Source: Perilla frutescens
Taxonomy: Eukaryota > Streptophyta > Magnoliopsida > Lamiales > Lamiaceae
DNA: 64,000 bases
Assembly: GCA_026008535.1 (NCBI GenBank)
Contig: BRKX01000004.1
Coordinates: 43,094,501 to 43,158,500 of the forward strand
Direction: 5' to 3'
Below, piece after piece: positions 1 through 11,287 of the stretch (position 1 is its first letter; each line of letters opens with the position of its first letter). The notes under the pieces are model-generated. The model was not told the origin of the DNA, did not search any database, and was given only the letters and a program-made list of their open reading frames with translations. A program made the position numbers and the translations under genes.

Positions 1-1262
1 TAGGGTGCTACCTGAGTCAATGAGTATGTGTTGTTTGTGCTCACCCACTTGCCCATAGACCGTCATTATTGTGAATCCCCCTTCCCTAGAAATTAGGTTT
101 AATGCAATCTGTAATTCCTTCATATCTGCTTCAGGAACCTGCCCATCTCCATGCTGTACATCCACATACATAGATTGTACATAGGCAGTTTCATCTTCCT
201 CACTCATGATCATGTAAGAGATCCTGTTCTTACACCTGTGGCCAGGGGTAAATGTTTCATCACAACTGTAGCACAAACCTTTCTCCCTTCTGGCTATCAT
301 CTCAGCAGCAGTTAGGAATTTAAAGAGAGGTTTGTTGGTGACAGACTGTGGTTTTTGGTTAGTAGATTGGCTATAGTTGTCTTTCCTTTCCCGTGACATA
401 TGTGTAAACTTAGAACTCCCCTTAAACTTCTTTGCCATAGCCTCCAAATTTATAATCTATTGTTGTCTCAATTCAATGGCATGGCTGAGTGTTTGTGGCT
501 TAAACATGTGAATCAGGGACTGTATTTCCTCTCCCAACCCACTAATAAAGCTGGCAATAAAATAGTCCTCTGTAAATTGCCCCTTCTTCAATAACAACAT
601 ACAAGCCTTGAGTTCTTCAAACCTATCCACATAGTCAGTGTATAACCATGTGTGCTTAAGTTTGTTGAACTCAGCAATTACCTTAGCATCCTTCAACTCT
701 TCAAACCTTGCAGATATAATTTCCAGGAATTGATCCCAAGAGAGATCAGTCCCATTAAGGGATGAGTTTTGATAACATTGTGATGTCCTTCCCTCAAATG
801 CATGATAGCTAATTGTACCCTTTGTTTATCAGATATGGTAGGTAACATTTTAAAGTAACTCTCACACTTCAAAATCCAAGCACGTGGGTGCTCCCCATCA
901 AATCTAGGAAATTCAATTTTTGGGTAGTGGAGTTTAACCTGTGTACCTGAAGTATTAGCTATCTCTCAGCCCCCTTTTCCCCCTGTGTTAGGAGTGCCCA
1001 GAATTGAGCCTTCCTCTCCTGAATACCTGCCTTTATCTAAGTTGGAGAGCTGCAGTTGGATCGAGCCTAGGGTCTTGGCCAGATTATCAATTTTACCATC
1101 AACCCCAGTCATATGGGCCTGCAAATCTAAGGTAACCGTATTGATTTGTTCTTGTAATTTCACCTCTGTAGCATCCTTCTTAATAGCTTCAGCTTTCACC
1201 ATTTGATCTATTTGTTTTTGGCTTTCTTGCAGTTCCCGGAGACGCGTGCCCTCAGCTATAGC
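1..1262 (-). pseudogene. Ty3/gypsy gag-protease fragment (element 1)
   Basis: This is the 5' coding part of a Ty3/gypsy polyprotein, cut by the left window edge. Reading the minus strand, an N-terminal gag helical region (966-1262) is followed by the gag core (457-696, with ADRFEEL-like and FISGL-like gag motifs). Next comes a zinc knuckle near 240-285 (CYSCDETFTPGHRC, a CX2CX9HXC form common in plant gypsy elements). At 1-60 the start of an aspartic protease is visible (LIDSG, the active-site D-S-G). Gag packages RNA; the protease matures the polyprotein. Several open segments are in different frames, so frameshifts exist. The expected start codon, just after the primer site, reads ATA rather than ATG in the phrase AIAEGTRLREL. 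Lineage within gypsy is not fixed from this fragment. Confidence 0.75.
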
Positions 1263-1270
1263 AGATCGAG

Positions 1271-1284
1271 GCTCTGAAATACCA
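1271..1284 (-). other. Primer binding site, tRNA-iMet type (element 1)
   Basis: The minus strand reads TGGTATTTCAGAGC directly downstream of the proposed 5' LTR. It matches the plant initiator-Met PBS TGGTATCAGAGC except for two extra T residues. It lies between the LTR end (TACTACA) and the gag reading frame, where a PBS should be. Confidence 0.6.
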
Positions 1285-1286
1285 GA

Positions 1287-1772
1287 TGTAGTAGACTGTA
1301 ATAATTTAGTGTTGATATAGATTGGGAGATTGATATTTCGTTTGATATTTGATTAATTCCGTTGATGAACTGTATTGTAAGAAATGAGAGAAGTGAAGAG
1401 AAAGATAGGGGGAAAGTTAGAACTATTTCATTGCTTATCCTTTACAATAAAGGCTCCCATTATTTATAGCTATTACATCATAGTACTATAACCCTAAAGG
1501 CATCTGGTATATGCTTTCCTAATTAATTGAAATAACATAATTAAAATTGGGCCATATAGTTGGGCCTCTTAAGGGAAATAAACCAAACAACTACATATGC
1601 GGCCCAAATCTTTAACCCGCCAGAATTTCACTCGACCCGCTAATCTCATCCAAACCCGATTTAGGATTAGAAATTCCCAAATCTTTTCCCGTTTCAAGAT
1701 CGCATTTTTCACCTCCTTCTCCAGCCCTAATTTCCGGCCGCTCAATCTCACCGATAACCCCCTTGTCCATGA
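1287..1772 (-). repeat. Probable 5' LTR of Ty3/gypsy element 1
   Basis: On the minus strand the segment begins TGTCATGG and ends CTACTACA, giving TG...CA ends, and the PBS follows two bases later. A TATA-like motif (CTATAAATAATG) lies near 1459-1472, suitable for starting the genomic RNA. The inner boundary is set by the PBS. The outer boundary at 1772 is the best TG-start available and cannot be checked, because the other LTR lies outside the window. Confidence 0.45.
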
Positions 1773-2289
1773 CAGTGTTCTCAAACTTAAAAGATTTCTC
1801 TAATTGATCATAGTCTTGCTAGGCCCTAGGTAAACTATCTAATTCGGACAACTAAAATATTCCTCAATATCGAAGCAGCGTCGAAAACCACATCGTGATT
1901 TGGCCATTCCATTACATCGACTACGCCACCTTTATTAAGGATTTCATGTGCTCTGTGTCTTTAATCTGCTCACACTTTATTACGGGTCTTTAAGAAATTG
2001 CTACCAACTTGTACGATGTAGATCTCTTTACCAAAATAATACGAAACTTTATTCCAACTTAAAAAAAACTTATTTACGTTCTCATATGTTTGCTAAAAAT
2101 AAAACTAAAACCTAAGTAGCTACGTAAATAAACTATAAATGGGTAATAAAATCTAACACATTGATATCCTTCTTTCTTTACTCCTCTCCATTGATCGCAA
2201 AAGCTCTAGAATTTTCTCTCCTTTCGGTACTTCCACCTCCTTTAGTGTTTTCTCTCTCAGTGTTTCCTTCTCTTCTAGCGTTTCTATTT
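1773..2289. other. No gene seen; AT-rich spacer between two gypsy remnants
   Basis: No open reading frame with recognisable similarity is present. The stretch may hold decayed pol sequence downstream of the gag remnant at 2290-3284, but no motif could be read. Confidence 0.4.
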
Positions 2290-3284
2290 TGATGCAACGG
2301 ACAGTCCCGGGCCTTATGTCCCTCCTTGTGGCATTTGAAGCAAGCTTGTGTCCCTAACTTACACTCTCCTGGATGGTATTTATGGCAATTTCTGGCATTG
2401 TGGATATCGAGATATCACTTCAGGCGTCTCTCCTACAGCAACATTCCACTTCTTCTTAAGTTGCGAACTTTGCTCTTTGTCTTGATTGTCGCGATCATCC
2501 CATCGTCTTTTCCCACCATTGTTTGGAGGTCTCGAGGCTAGCTTGTCCAAATTCAGACGAGTTGACACTGCTCGAGCTCGTTGCACAATTTCTGAGTAGG
2601 TAGTGAGATTGAGTGCGGATAAATGTACTCCATTTTCAGGATGCAATCCATCTTCAAATCGCCAGACCTTCTTTTCATCTGTATCCACCAAGTGAGGAGC
2701 ATAACGAGCTAGCAGGTTGAATTTCTACTCATACACCAGAATTGTCATATTGCATTGCTCTATATTCATCAGCTTTTTCTCTTTTTGCTTGCGGAATGCT
2801 TTCAAAATATAATTCTCCATGACCATTCTCTTGAAAATTGTCCAAGTTAAGTTGGTCTGCTGTTCTTGACTCATGCTGAGCTTCACCGCCTCCCACCAGT
2901 GGCTTGCATCCTTTGTCAGCTGAAACACTGCGCAAGTAACTCTTTATGCGTCTGTGCATCCTAGGTAATTGAAGACCGTTCTAATTTCCGAATCCATTCA
3001 TCTGCTGCTAAAGGTCCTCCAGTTCCTTTCAACTTGGGCGGTCCCAATTGACAAAAATGCGTCAAGATACCATCTTCTTCCTGGTGTTGATGTTGTTGTT
3101 GATTCTGGTTTTGTTGAGATAGAACTCTTCTCAGTGCATCTGTGAGATTTTGAGCAAACCCATCTATATCGTTGTTGTTGTTGTTGTTGTTATCCTCCCC
3201 ATTCACATTATTGTCATAATTGTTCATTGACTCCATTTCCTCGCTTTCCTCTTGGGTTGGTTGCGTATTCATCTTTGGTGGCAT
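2290..3284 (-). pseudogene. Ty3/gypsy gag remnant (element 2)
   Basis: A decayed gag gene of a chromovirus-like Ty3/gypsy element. The start at 3284 (MPPKMNTQ) is followed by an Asn run coded by a GTT/GTTGTT microsatellite near 3170-3195. Then come the gag signature PPKLKGTGGPLAADEWIRKLE (3000-3060), a central helical segment with HWWEAVK (2725-2930), and a C-terminal part (2380-2691). A CCHC knuckle (CFKCHKEGHKARDC) sits near 2300-2345, preceded by a second Cys/His cluster. These parts lie in at least three frames, so several indels have accumulated. No protease or reverse transcriptase is recognisable to the left. Confidence 0.75.
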
Positions 3285-4000
3285 GATTTCTATTGTTGAC
3301 CATAGCGCAAGGATTTAAGTATTTTAATGAAAAGAAATTTTAACTGTTTTTATTATTCCAACTCTGGTTAACAAATGATTAGTACTGAGGAACAAAATAA
3401 TAAAATAAAATAAATAAATCCTAGATACGCTCTATCTCTGAATGCTACTACCCTTGTCCCCAATTTGCCAAAATACCGCATATGAACTTCATAAAATCGA
3501 GTGTTTCTCCTATTCCTAGGGAATAATCTAAGAGTTATTCATAAAGATTTTCTGTTGTAAGTTTGAAAGTTGCTGGAATGATCTTTGACACCTTTCGAGC
3601 AGCTTCAACATGCTTGACTTTACCTCCTTCACGTTTAATTACTCTCCACATTCTTAGAAATCTTACCAAATGTCTCTCTACTCTTACTTTTCTAATTCTC
3701 TTGTGCTGCATAAAATCCTTCCATATTCTCTCCACACGGGACACGACCCGAGCGCTAACAGAAACTCTCATGCGTGTCCTAGTAATCAATCTTCTTCTAA
3801 GCATCTAACAACAAAATCCTTAGGGTAAATCTCGAGGATAGTTAAAATATTTTATCATAAAACATACATTTTTCATATAATCGTAAACTTGACATGAAAT
3901 TATAACTTTTACTTTTACCTCTTTCCGGAGCGATGCGGCAGATGTGATGATGGTCATTACTTACTTGCATTTATTTTAAGTATATAGGAAAGTAGACATT
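3285..4000 (-). other. Untranslated leader of gypsy element 2
   Basis: About 700 bp between the primer site and the gag start, with no open frame of note. Leaders of this size are usual in plant chromoviruses. Small ORFs here look accidental. Confidence 0.4.
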
Positions 4001-4011
4001 CTCTGATACCA
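4001..4011 (-). other. Primer binding site, tRNA-iMet (element 2)
   Basis: The minus strand reads TGGTATCAGAG, an exact match to the start of the plant initiator-Met PBS. It sits three bases after an LTR end reading GCTTTACA. Confidence 0.75.
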
Positions 4012-4014
4012 CTC

Positions 4015-4900
4015 TGTAAAGCTCCAATTTCACTTTTAATAGAAAAAGACACGTTATTCATGCTATTTATTAAGAAAATACTTTACGTGAAATACAACAA
4101 AAGTTTAAAATCATAAATTGACATTTATTACATAAAATAAAGTCAAAAATAAATTAAATATTTAATCATGCTTGACCACTTGACCGCCATCATCACATCT
4201 TATCCGCTACACATCACCCGAGACAACACCTGAAAAGATAAGTAGTTTTTGGATTGAGTACTACTGACTCAGTGGAGAAGTGTCCAATTATCCAAGCTAT
4301 ATAAAATACAGAATAATATGCGCGCAAATAGTGAAGGTGTTCAGTCCGTAGACCAAACCATATAGCCCGGAGGCTCTGCGTGATAGCTCGAAAGCTCTGC
4401 ATGATAGCCCGTAGGCTCTGCATGTAGGCTCTGCATATAGCCCGAAGGCTCTTGCTATGATGTGACATCACATACATTCAGTGAAATATATAGAAAGAAT
4501 AATAGGAACAAGTTCCACGTAAAACCCCACCTTGACTTTGACCTTGAACTTAATTGATTAAGTCGTGCGCGTCTTGCCTATAAACTATTTATCGTAAATT
4601 AATATAGTGAATAGCAAGATGTACTTAAACTATGCATGATTTCAAACTATGATACATGCTTAAACAAAATCATTATATATATAAATAGCGAAAAACTATG
4701 CCTCAACTAATCAACTAATATAAATCCACCACACATGCAAACATATAGGTACATATATTACATATATCGTATAACACACACACAAAATGCCAAAAATTAT
4801 ACCTAGGCAAAACTAACAATGCATGGCCACTACTAAGCAAATTCACGTGACTATATCTATATATATGTTATGGTATAATATGTTAACAAAATAAATGATA
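4015..4900 (-). repeat. 5' LTR of gypsy element 2 (outer end uncertain)
   Basis: The inner edge is fixed by the adjoining PBS: the minus-strand LTR ends GGAGCTTTACA. The outer edge is not resolved; a TG start around 4900 (TGTTATCATTT) is one candidate. The LTR contains a short tandem repeat at 4361-4455. No coding potential is evident. Confidence 0.45.
4361..4455. repeat. ~21 bp tandem repeat inside the LTR of gypsy element 2
   Basis: About five imperfect units of the form ATAGCCCGNAGGCTCTGCAT follow each other, one of them shortened. The small open frame read through them on the minus strand (SLRAI-type repeats) is an artefact of the repeat. Confidence 0.8.
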
Positions 4901-5019
4901 ACATGAGTCCACTCTCTCTCTCGGCCCAGCACATCCAAAGCCCAATATGCTTAACATATAACATTATGGCCAACTACCCTTATTTCCTTTCCCAACCCAA
5001 ATCAACCTCACGCAAGCAG

Positions 5020-5053
5020 CAACAACACAACACAACACAACACAACACAGCAA
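5020..5053. repeat. CAACA/AACAC microsatellite
   Basis: A run of AACAC pentamers follows CAGCAACAACA. It lies just before the copia RNase H remnant. Confidence 0.8.
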
Positions 5054-5104
5054 AAGGTGTCATTCTTCCAGCCTTTTCTTTTCCTTGTTTTCTTCTTTTA
5101 CTGT

Positions 5105-5580
5105 TCAGGGCTTTTGTGATGCTGATTGGGGTTGATGTCCTAATTCTCGACGTTCACTCACGGGGTACCGTGATTTTCTTTTTTTTTTAGGTGATTCTCT
5201 CATTTCCTAGCAGTGCAAGAAGTAGCAAACTGTCTTCATGTCCACTGCTGCTGAGGCTAAGTATCGCAGCCTTAACTTCACCGTTCGAGAACTCTTATGG
5301 GTTTTATCCTTGTCATATTTTCAACTTCCGCTCTCTCTTCCTTTATCTCTGCATTGCGACAATTAAGCCACAATTCATATCACTAAAAATCAGGTCTTTC
5401 ACGAGCATAGTAACATTTAACTCTAGACTGCCATTTCAGAAAGGATTCTTCTGCCGATCCATTTTTCTTCTCAACTTCAATTAGAAGATCTTTTTACCAA
5501 GTCCTTACCTGCTTTGCAGCTCCTTTTTTTCTGTCCAAGAAGCACCTATCTAATGTTCACGCGTCATATCTTGCGATGGG
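5105..5580 (+). pseudogene. Ty1/copia RNase H remnant (C-terminal end of pol)
   Basis: Translation in shifting frames gives the end of a copia RNase H domain. GFCDADWG is followed by SRRSLTGY, LGDSLIS, STAAEAKYRSL, a decayed CDN motif, FHEH, and the typical end SSQLQLEDLFTKSLPAL. The C-D-A-D-W-G and the A-E-A-[EK]-Y motifs belong to the copia-type RNase H that removes RNA from RNA:DNA hybrids. Stop codons (for example after LIS) and a T-run frameshift near 5185 show it is dead. The open frame at 5191-5484 is a shadow of this domain. No reverse transcriptase remains upstream; an LTR follows directly. Confidence 0.75.
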
Positions 5581-5978
5581 TGTTGAGATTATATGCTACA
5601 TACGTGTTGTTATCTGTTGCATGTAAGTGCGTACATCTGTTGTAGTATTAAAAGCATTAATACCTCCCACACATACAGGTTCTTATGCAAGACTACAACT
5701 CCCTTGAGCTGTGAAGAAGCCACGTTAGCAATCCATAGCGATTGCAACTATAAAGCAACAACCGTTATTATCATTATTGCATGGATCAGAAATAAAGACC
5801 ATAGATTCACTTGATGTTTCATTTTGTGTCTCTGTTGTGAGACAAAATGAGAGCTTAGCTCCATTGTATAAATAAGTGAAAAATTGATTTTAGATTGAAA
5901 GATAATGAGATATTTTCATTCTCAAATTTATGTGATTTTATACATACTCATACGTATCAATCCTTTATTTCTACACAT
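5581..5978 (+). repeat. 3' LTR of the copia remnant (approximate end)
   Basis: The sequence starts TGTTGAGATTATATGC directly after the end of pol, where a copia 3' LTR belongs. A TATA motif (TTGTATAAATAAG) occurs near 5862-5874. The end at TTTCTACA is a best guess, as no second LTR is available for comparison. Confidence 0.5.
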
Positions 5979-7639
5979 TTAAACCACAATCTTCCATTTA
6001 TTTGTAAATGTAACATCCCCAATTTTTTTTTTTTATCAAGATTTGTCCATTTGTATACTATTTTCTGACTTAAACAATATGTCATTAGGATATTATTTAG
6101 TATGATAAAATTACATTGTAAAAGTCACATTTTGAAATATTAGGGCTTGAGACTAAGATTTTCTAAATAATATTCTAACCAGATGGGCAATCAATTTCAA
6201 TCAATTCAATGAGGGGAAATTTTAAGTTTGGGAAGACGGACATTTTGATATAAGAATCGATGACGAACATCGGCTGGCGACAAGGAATCTGATAATTGAA
6301 TATCTAAATTTTAGAAAACTTGAATTGTGTTGTAATTAATTGCAACAAAAAAAAAATGTTGTGGTTTAATTGCAAACTTGTGGAGGTTATACGAAAATTG
6401 TAAAATAGAATAAACATTATGTTAGTTAATTCAAGTAATTAACCCCTTAATTTGTTAATTGTTGATCGTTTTGTATGTGATTGATTGCAAATGTAGATTT
6501 AGGGATCTATTTATAGTATCCAAAGTGTTGCAGTGAAGCAACCCGTCCGGTTGTTAAAAAGGTGGACTCGGACGTGTGGCCCGAAAGCTTTCGGGTTGCC
6601 TTTTGGAATCTCAGACACACCGAGTGGGCTTTTTCGGACTGCCTAGGGGCTTACTCTGAAATTTAGCGTCATAACCGACCTAGCCCTATCATTTAAATGC
6701 ACTATTCTGAGTTCCCAACCCGGGCCATTTTTTTACGTGCAAATGTACGCATATTTTTCTAGTTTTATTAACAGTTAACCGTAAAAAGAAAATAAAAAAA
6801 AAAATCACCACATTTTCATAACGTTGTAATTTTAACACAATCTTTAAATATAGGCATAATGTAGATATATATTATTTAACATCCCCATAAGAATTATCAA
6901 ATTTTCGAGCCACCACCTTGCTTGTCTCTTCAGAATTATTGTGGCCAGTTACGGATCCAGAGGGTTGGGGTGTGCCCCCAAACCTAATATTTTTTATATT
7001 TTTTTTCTATTGGTTCATTGGCCAGTTTCAACACCTCATTAACTACTGTGTAATTTTTTTATTTTTTATAGACAGCACAATGAGGCCTTTCAAATATATT
7101 TTTATCTAGATCCACCTTTAATTGTGGTCCAACCATCAATTTTTGGAAAAATGACTGTGCAACTGTTGGATTTCATATTTACATCATCGAAAGGGTTGAA
7201 GGATGTTAACTAACAATGTCCAAATTAAAAATTAGCGTCTTAATTGCATGTGTATAAAGATCATGTCAAATTTGCTACTTCATGTGAATGGGGTGTTTTT
7301 TTAGCAATTAACTATTTTATGAAATTTATATAATTTTGTTACATTTAAATGTTTATGTTCGACCTCACCCGATTCTTGATTTCTTATGGAACATATTTAT
7401 TAAATAGAAATCATGCATGTAGAGAATACTTTTACTGCAGCCAAGTCATGCATGGACTCTAGAACGTTACAGCCAAAACATAAAATCATAGTCCTCAGAA
7501 TTTTACAGATATTTGAAAACTACATGAGATTCCCTCGTTTAGATTTGTAAATATCAACTGTGTCCAAACATCAAAATTATTAGTTTTTCTTCCATTTTTC
7601 CTTTAATTTTAATTTCCTTAGATTTAGTATAATTTTACA
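5979..7639. other. Gene-free AT-rich stretch with a short GC-rich island
   Basis: No gene is supported. A GC-rich block at 6535-6730 contains a perfect 16 bp palindrome (CCCGAAAGCTTTCGGG, 6580-6595) and looks like a piece of an LTR or DNA transposon. The segment around 6950-6985 (GGATCCAGAGGGTTGGGG) resembles a phrase common at plant transposon ends. Confidence 0.4.
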
Positions 7640-7853
7640 TTGTTATTTAGGATTTAATGCACCCAATTAGAATTTATAATTATTTTTTAATATTTAATTT
7701 TTATTTTTAGTTAATATAACTGATTTTTAGGATTGATTATTCCAATCTTAGGGTATATATTTTTTTAAAATTTCAATTTTTAGCAACAAATATTAACTAA
7801 TAGGGATTAGTAATAATGTAATAACTTTTATTTTTATTAAAAAATTATTAAAA
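7640..7853. repeat. Dispersed AT-rich repeat, related to 37225-37440
   Basis: The phrases ACCCAATTAGAATTTATAATT, TTTTTAGTTAATATAA, TTAGGGTATATA and TTTTAGCAACAAATATT recur in the same order at 37225-37400 with small changes. The second copy lies inside a MITE with readable terminal inverted repeats. Confidence 0.55.
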
Positions 7854-8078
7854 CTACGCAGTTTTGATGTTGACACGCGGATTAGTAATAATGTAATAAT
7901 TTGTACCAGAGGGGCAAGTGAAAAGACTAGTTTGATCATCTTGCGGGTAGCTATACGCATTCGGGCACCTATCCTTAAAGAACTTCAAATAATCGGTCGG
8001 CCCGCAGCTACCCGGCCCGTCGGTGCAGTAATACTCATTAGTATTAAAAACTGTGCAGGGGTTGTTGCATCCACCCGG

Positions 8079-8327
8079 TGTTGAATTGTATTTTAAACAT
8101 GATAGATGATAATGATTGTTTGAATGTGCAGTTTGTAGATGAAACGCTAGAGATTGGAGAGAATTGCTTTCAATTGTATATCCTAATTACACAAGAAGAG
8201 GTACATAAAGAGAATAAAAATACATTTAAGGAAATAATCTAATTTAAGGGCCTAATCTTCAATGATTTGATTTTGCAGGATCTAAGGAGCTATTTTTGGA
8301 TGTTGATTCGGATTGATATTGCTGACA
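8079..8327 (-). repeat. 3' LTR of the copia element in the thaumatin-like gene
   Basis: A 249 bp repeat matching 12436-12695, lacking an 11 bp piece (TTTCGATTGTA) present in the other copy. A polypurine tract, CTTGAGGAGGAG on the minus strand, adjoins it at 8328-8340. Confidence 0.9.
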
Positions 8328-8936
8328 CTCCTCCTCAAGTTGAGTAGTAGGGTCTCTAATACTCAACTTGTCGAGTACTTTTGCAAAACTCCTTGAATTC
8401 ACTACTTTGGTTAGGATATCCGCTAGCTGATCCTCAGACCGGATGAATGGTAGCTCAACAATTCTAGCCTCTAACTTCTCTTTGATGAAGTGTCTGTCTA
8501 CTTCAACATGTTTTGTCCGGTCATGTTGGACTGGATTTTCAGAAATACTAATAGTTGCTTTATTATCACAGAATAATTGGCATGGTTGATCCGGAATAAA
8601 ACCAATTTCTGTTAGCAATTTCTGCAGCCACAGAATTTCCATCAATCCACTCTTAATCTCCTTGAATTCTGCTTCAGCACTGGATAGAGCCACCACTTTC
8701 TGTTTCTTGCTCCTCCATGTAACCAGATTACCTCCAACAAAGGTAAAGTATCCCGCCGTGGACCTTCTATCCACAGGATTGTCTGCCCAATCAGCATCCG
8801 TGTACCCATATATCCTTGAGTCCCCGTGTTTTCCAAAGAACAATCCATATCCGTATGTGCCTTTGAGATATCGCACGATTCTGAGAGCGGCATCCATATG
8901 GTCAACTTGTGGTCTATGCATGAACTGACTAACCAC
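8259..8936 (-). pseudogene. Copia RNase H, long open frame
   Basis: 225 codons open, the best-preserved part of this element. Motifs in order: HMDAALRIVRYLKG, the first acidic block YGYTDADWADNP, RRSTAGYFTFVGGN, VTWRSKKQKVVALSSAEAEF, LFCDNKATISI, NPVQHDRTKHVEVD, and DQLADILTK. The catalytic acids of copia RNase H (D of TDADW, E of AEAE, D of CDN) are all present. It is preceded in the same direction by the RT part, from which it is separated by an in-frame stop (TGA just before MVSQF). Confidence 0.9.
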
Positions 8937-9767
8937 TCAGACTGCATAAGCAATATCAGGTCTAGTGTGGGAAAGGTAGATGAGCTTCCTTACCAGTCGC
9001 TGATACTGTTCTTGATCTGTAGTTTCTGCCCCCTCAACAATCTGCAATATATGGTTTACTGCAATATGAGTATTAACTGGTTTGCAATCCAGCATTCTAG
9101 TTTTAGTAATGAGGTCAAGAGTATACTTTTTTTGACAGATGAAGATTCCGTTAGCAGATCTAAGGACTTCAATTCCGAGAAAGTACTTGAGAGCTCCTAG
9201 GTCCTTCATCTCGAATTCCAAGAACAGACTCTTTTCAGGTTTTCAATTTCTTCGGTGTCACTGCCTGTGATGATCATATCATCCACATAAATGATCAGAC
9301 AGGTGATGAGACTTCCTCGTTTCTTCAAAAATAAAGTATGATCTGAGTTACTCTGTCGAAAACCATAACTCTTCATAGCACTAGTAAACCTCCCAAAGCA
9401 AGCGCTTGGAGATTGTTTGAGTCCATAGAGTGTTTTTTCTCAGCCGACATACTTTCTTTCCTCCAAATTTAGATTCGAACCCAGGTGGAACTTCCATATA
9501 TACTTCTTTGGTCAACTCTCCATGTAAAAAGACGTTGGTGACATCAAACTGATGAAGTGCCCAATCATTGTTTCCTGCTATCGAGAGCAAAACTCTAACT
9601 GTATTCATCTTGGCCACTGGAGAGAATGTTTCTGAGTAATCCACTCCATAAGTCTGTGTGTAGCCTTTTGCTACCAATCGCGTCTTGTATCTTTCAACAG
9701 ATCCGTCAAGTTTTCGTTTAATAGTGAAAACCCACCTACATTCAACTGGTCTTTTCCCTTGTGGCAA
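8937..9767 (-). pseudogene. Copia reverse transcriptase, frameshifted
   Basis: The N-terminal part (9381-9767) has the copia RT block GKRPVECRWVFTIKRKLDGS, then YSETFSPVAKMNTVR and HQFDVTNVFLHG. The catalytic region YVDDMIITGSD is readable at about 9255-9290, in a different frame from both neighbours. The C-terminal part (8937-9221) starts MEFEMKDLGALKYFLGIEV. RT copies the element RNA into DNA; the D-D pair is intact but the frame is broken at least twice. Confidence 0.88.
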
Positions 9768-10426
9768 CTTGCATTTTTCTCATGTGTTATTTCGGGTAAG
9801 AGTATCCATCTCCTTTTTCATTGCATCAGTCCACTGTTTTGAATGAAAAGCTTCTTTGACAGTTCTTGGTAGACTCTCTTCTTTATACAATGTTGTTTGA
9901 AAGGCTGAAACTATGCTTGAGAGTCCATTTGCAATATTCCTAACCGGATATCTAGATCTTCTAGAAACTCTCTATGGGGAATATCATCTTGGAGGAACTC
10001 TTCGATTGCTTCTTGGAGGTAAAACATATGGCCCTGTATCCTGTCTCTGTATCTCTGAAATTTCATGATTATTTATTTCAAGAGTTTCTGAAATTGAAGG
10101 ATCAGTGTTTTCAACATAGGTATCAACAGGATCAACAGAATCAACTGGAACTGGATCAGAAGAACTAGGATCGGATACAGCTTCAGTTTTAGAAACGCTT
10201 ACCTCCTCAGATATCAGATTGAGAGGAGCATTGTCCAGTGCTCTGAGCTCAGTGGACTGTATAGGTGGTTGAGTCTCAGCGGCACGGTTAACTGTCTCTG
10301 TTGGAACTTCTTCTAGTGGATTGCTTGAATTTAGAAGCCAGCTTAGTGGGTCAATTCTAGGACTCCCCCCCTAACCACTAAGGTGGTGGTGTTGATAAAA
10401 GAATTTTGTTTCAAGAAAGTCACAGT
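9768..10426 (-). other. Spacer between integrase and RT of the copia element
   Basis: The variable, poorly conserved link between integrase and reverse transcriptase. It is Ser/Glu/Pro-rich where readable and broken by stops. No separate gene is present. Confidence 0.5.
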
Positions 10427-11287
10427 TCATGGTAGTGAACATGCTGCGACGGGACTTAGGATCATAGAAACAATACCCTTTCTGGTGAATACCGTACCGA
10501 CAAAGATACATTTGACCGCACATGGATCAAGTTTCGTGCATGTGTGCTTTGGAATATGGACAAACACAGAGCAACCGAAGATACGGGGTTTCAGAGTAAG
10601 AGGAACAAGAATGTGAGCAAGTTTGGAAAGACACTGAATTGGAGTTTGGAGATCAATGCTTTTTGTGGGTAATCGGTTTAAGAGATATACGGATGTGGAA
10701 ACTACTTCAGGCCAGAAATGTGATGGTACCCAGGAGTCAATGAGTAATGCCCGTGTGATTTCAAGAAGAATCCTAGTTTTCCTTTCTACTACCCCGTTTT
10801 GTTCAGGTGTATGAGGACAGGTGGTTTGATGAATTAATCCGTTATCGTGGAAGAATTTGGTCATAGCAGAATTCACAAATTCTCCCCCGTTGTCGGATCT
10901 CAAAATTTAGATATTGGTGTTAAACTGATTCTGAATCATAGTGTAAAAGTGAGAAAATTTGGAAAAAACTTCCGATTTATGACGCAAAAAATAAACCCAT
11001 GTCATACGTGTGTGAATCATAGTTATTTCACCACTAGCTGTTTGAACATGGGTTTTCCTCGGCTGTGAAGGAGTGCAAATATCGGAGGCTTCATATGTCA
11101 TTGTATCAGTAGCACCACAATCATAAATCCATTCATTATTTTTAAACTGATCCCAGCAATTGTTTTTAACAACATGAGCTTGGGCATGTAATATTTGATT
11201 ATTTAAAAAATGAGAAATGGGTGGGTCGGTTATAGGGTTATCCGACCAGGTACCTTCGAAATTAAACTCTCCATTCACTCCATTCAC
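10427..11287 (-). pseudogene. Copia protease-integrase with an internal deletion
   Basis: The first part (10907-11287) contains the protease site as IYDCGATDTM, where the usual Ser of D-[ST]-G-A is Cys. It then jumps from ASGEI straight into RMTWVYFLRHKSEV, which belongs to the integrase core. The rest of the protease, the GAG-pre-integrase Cys/His region and the first catalytic Asp of integrase are therefore missing. The second part (10427-10903) continues with LRSDNGGEF (second Asp) and EQNGVVERK (catalytic Glu), then LLNRLPTKS. A stop separates the two parts. Confidence 0.85.

Noticed and set aside
5191..5484. 97-codon ORF with a hydrophobic start.
   Set aside because: It is a wrong-frame reading of the copia RNase H remnant.
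6009..7471. TGTAAC...GTTACA ends suggested a 1.46 kb solo LTR.
   Set aside because: The 5 bp flanks (GTAAA and GCCAA) do not match, there is no PBS or polypurine tract, and the ends are too short to be convincing.
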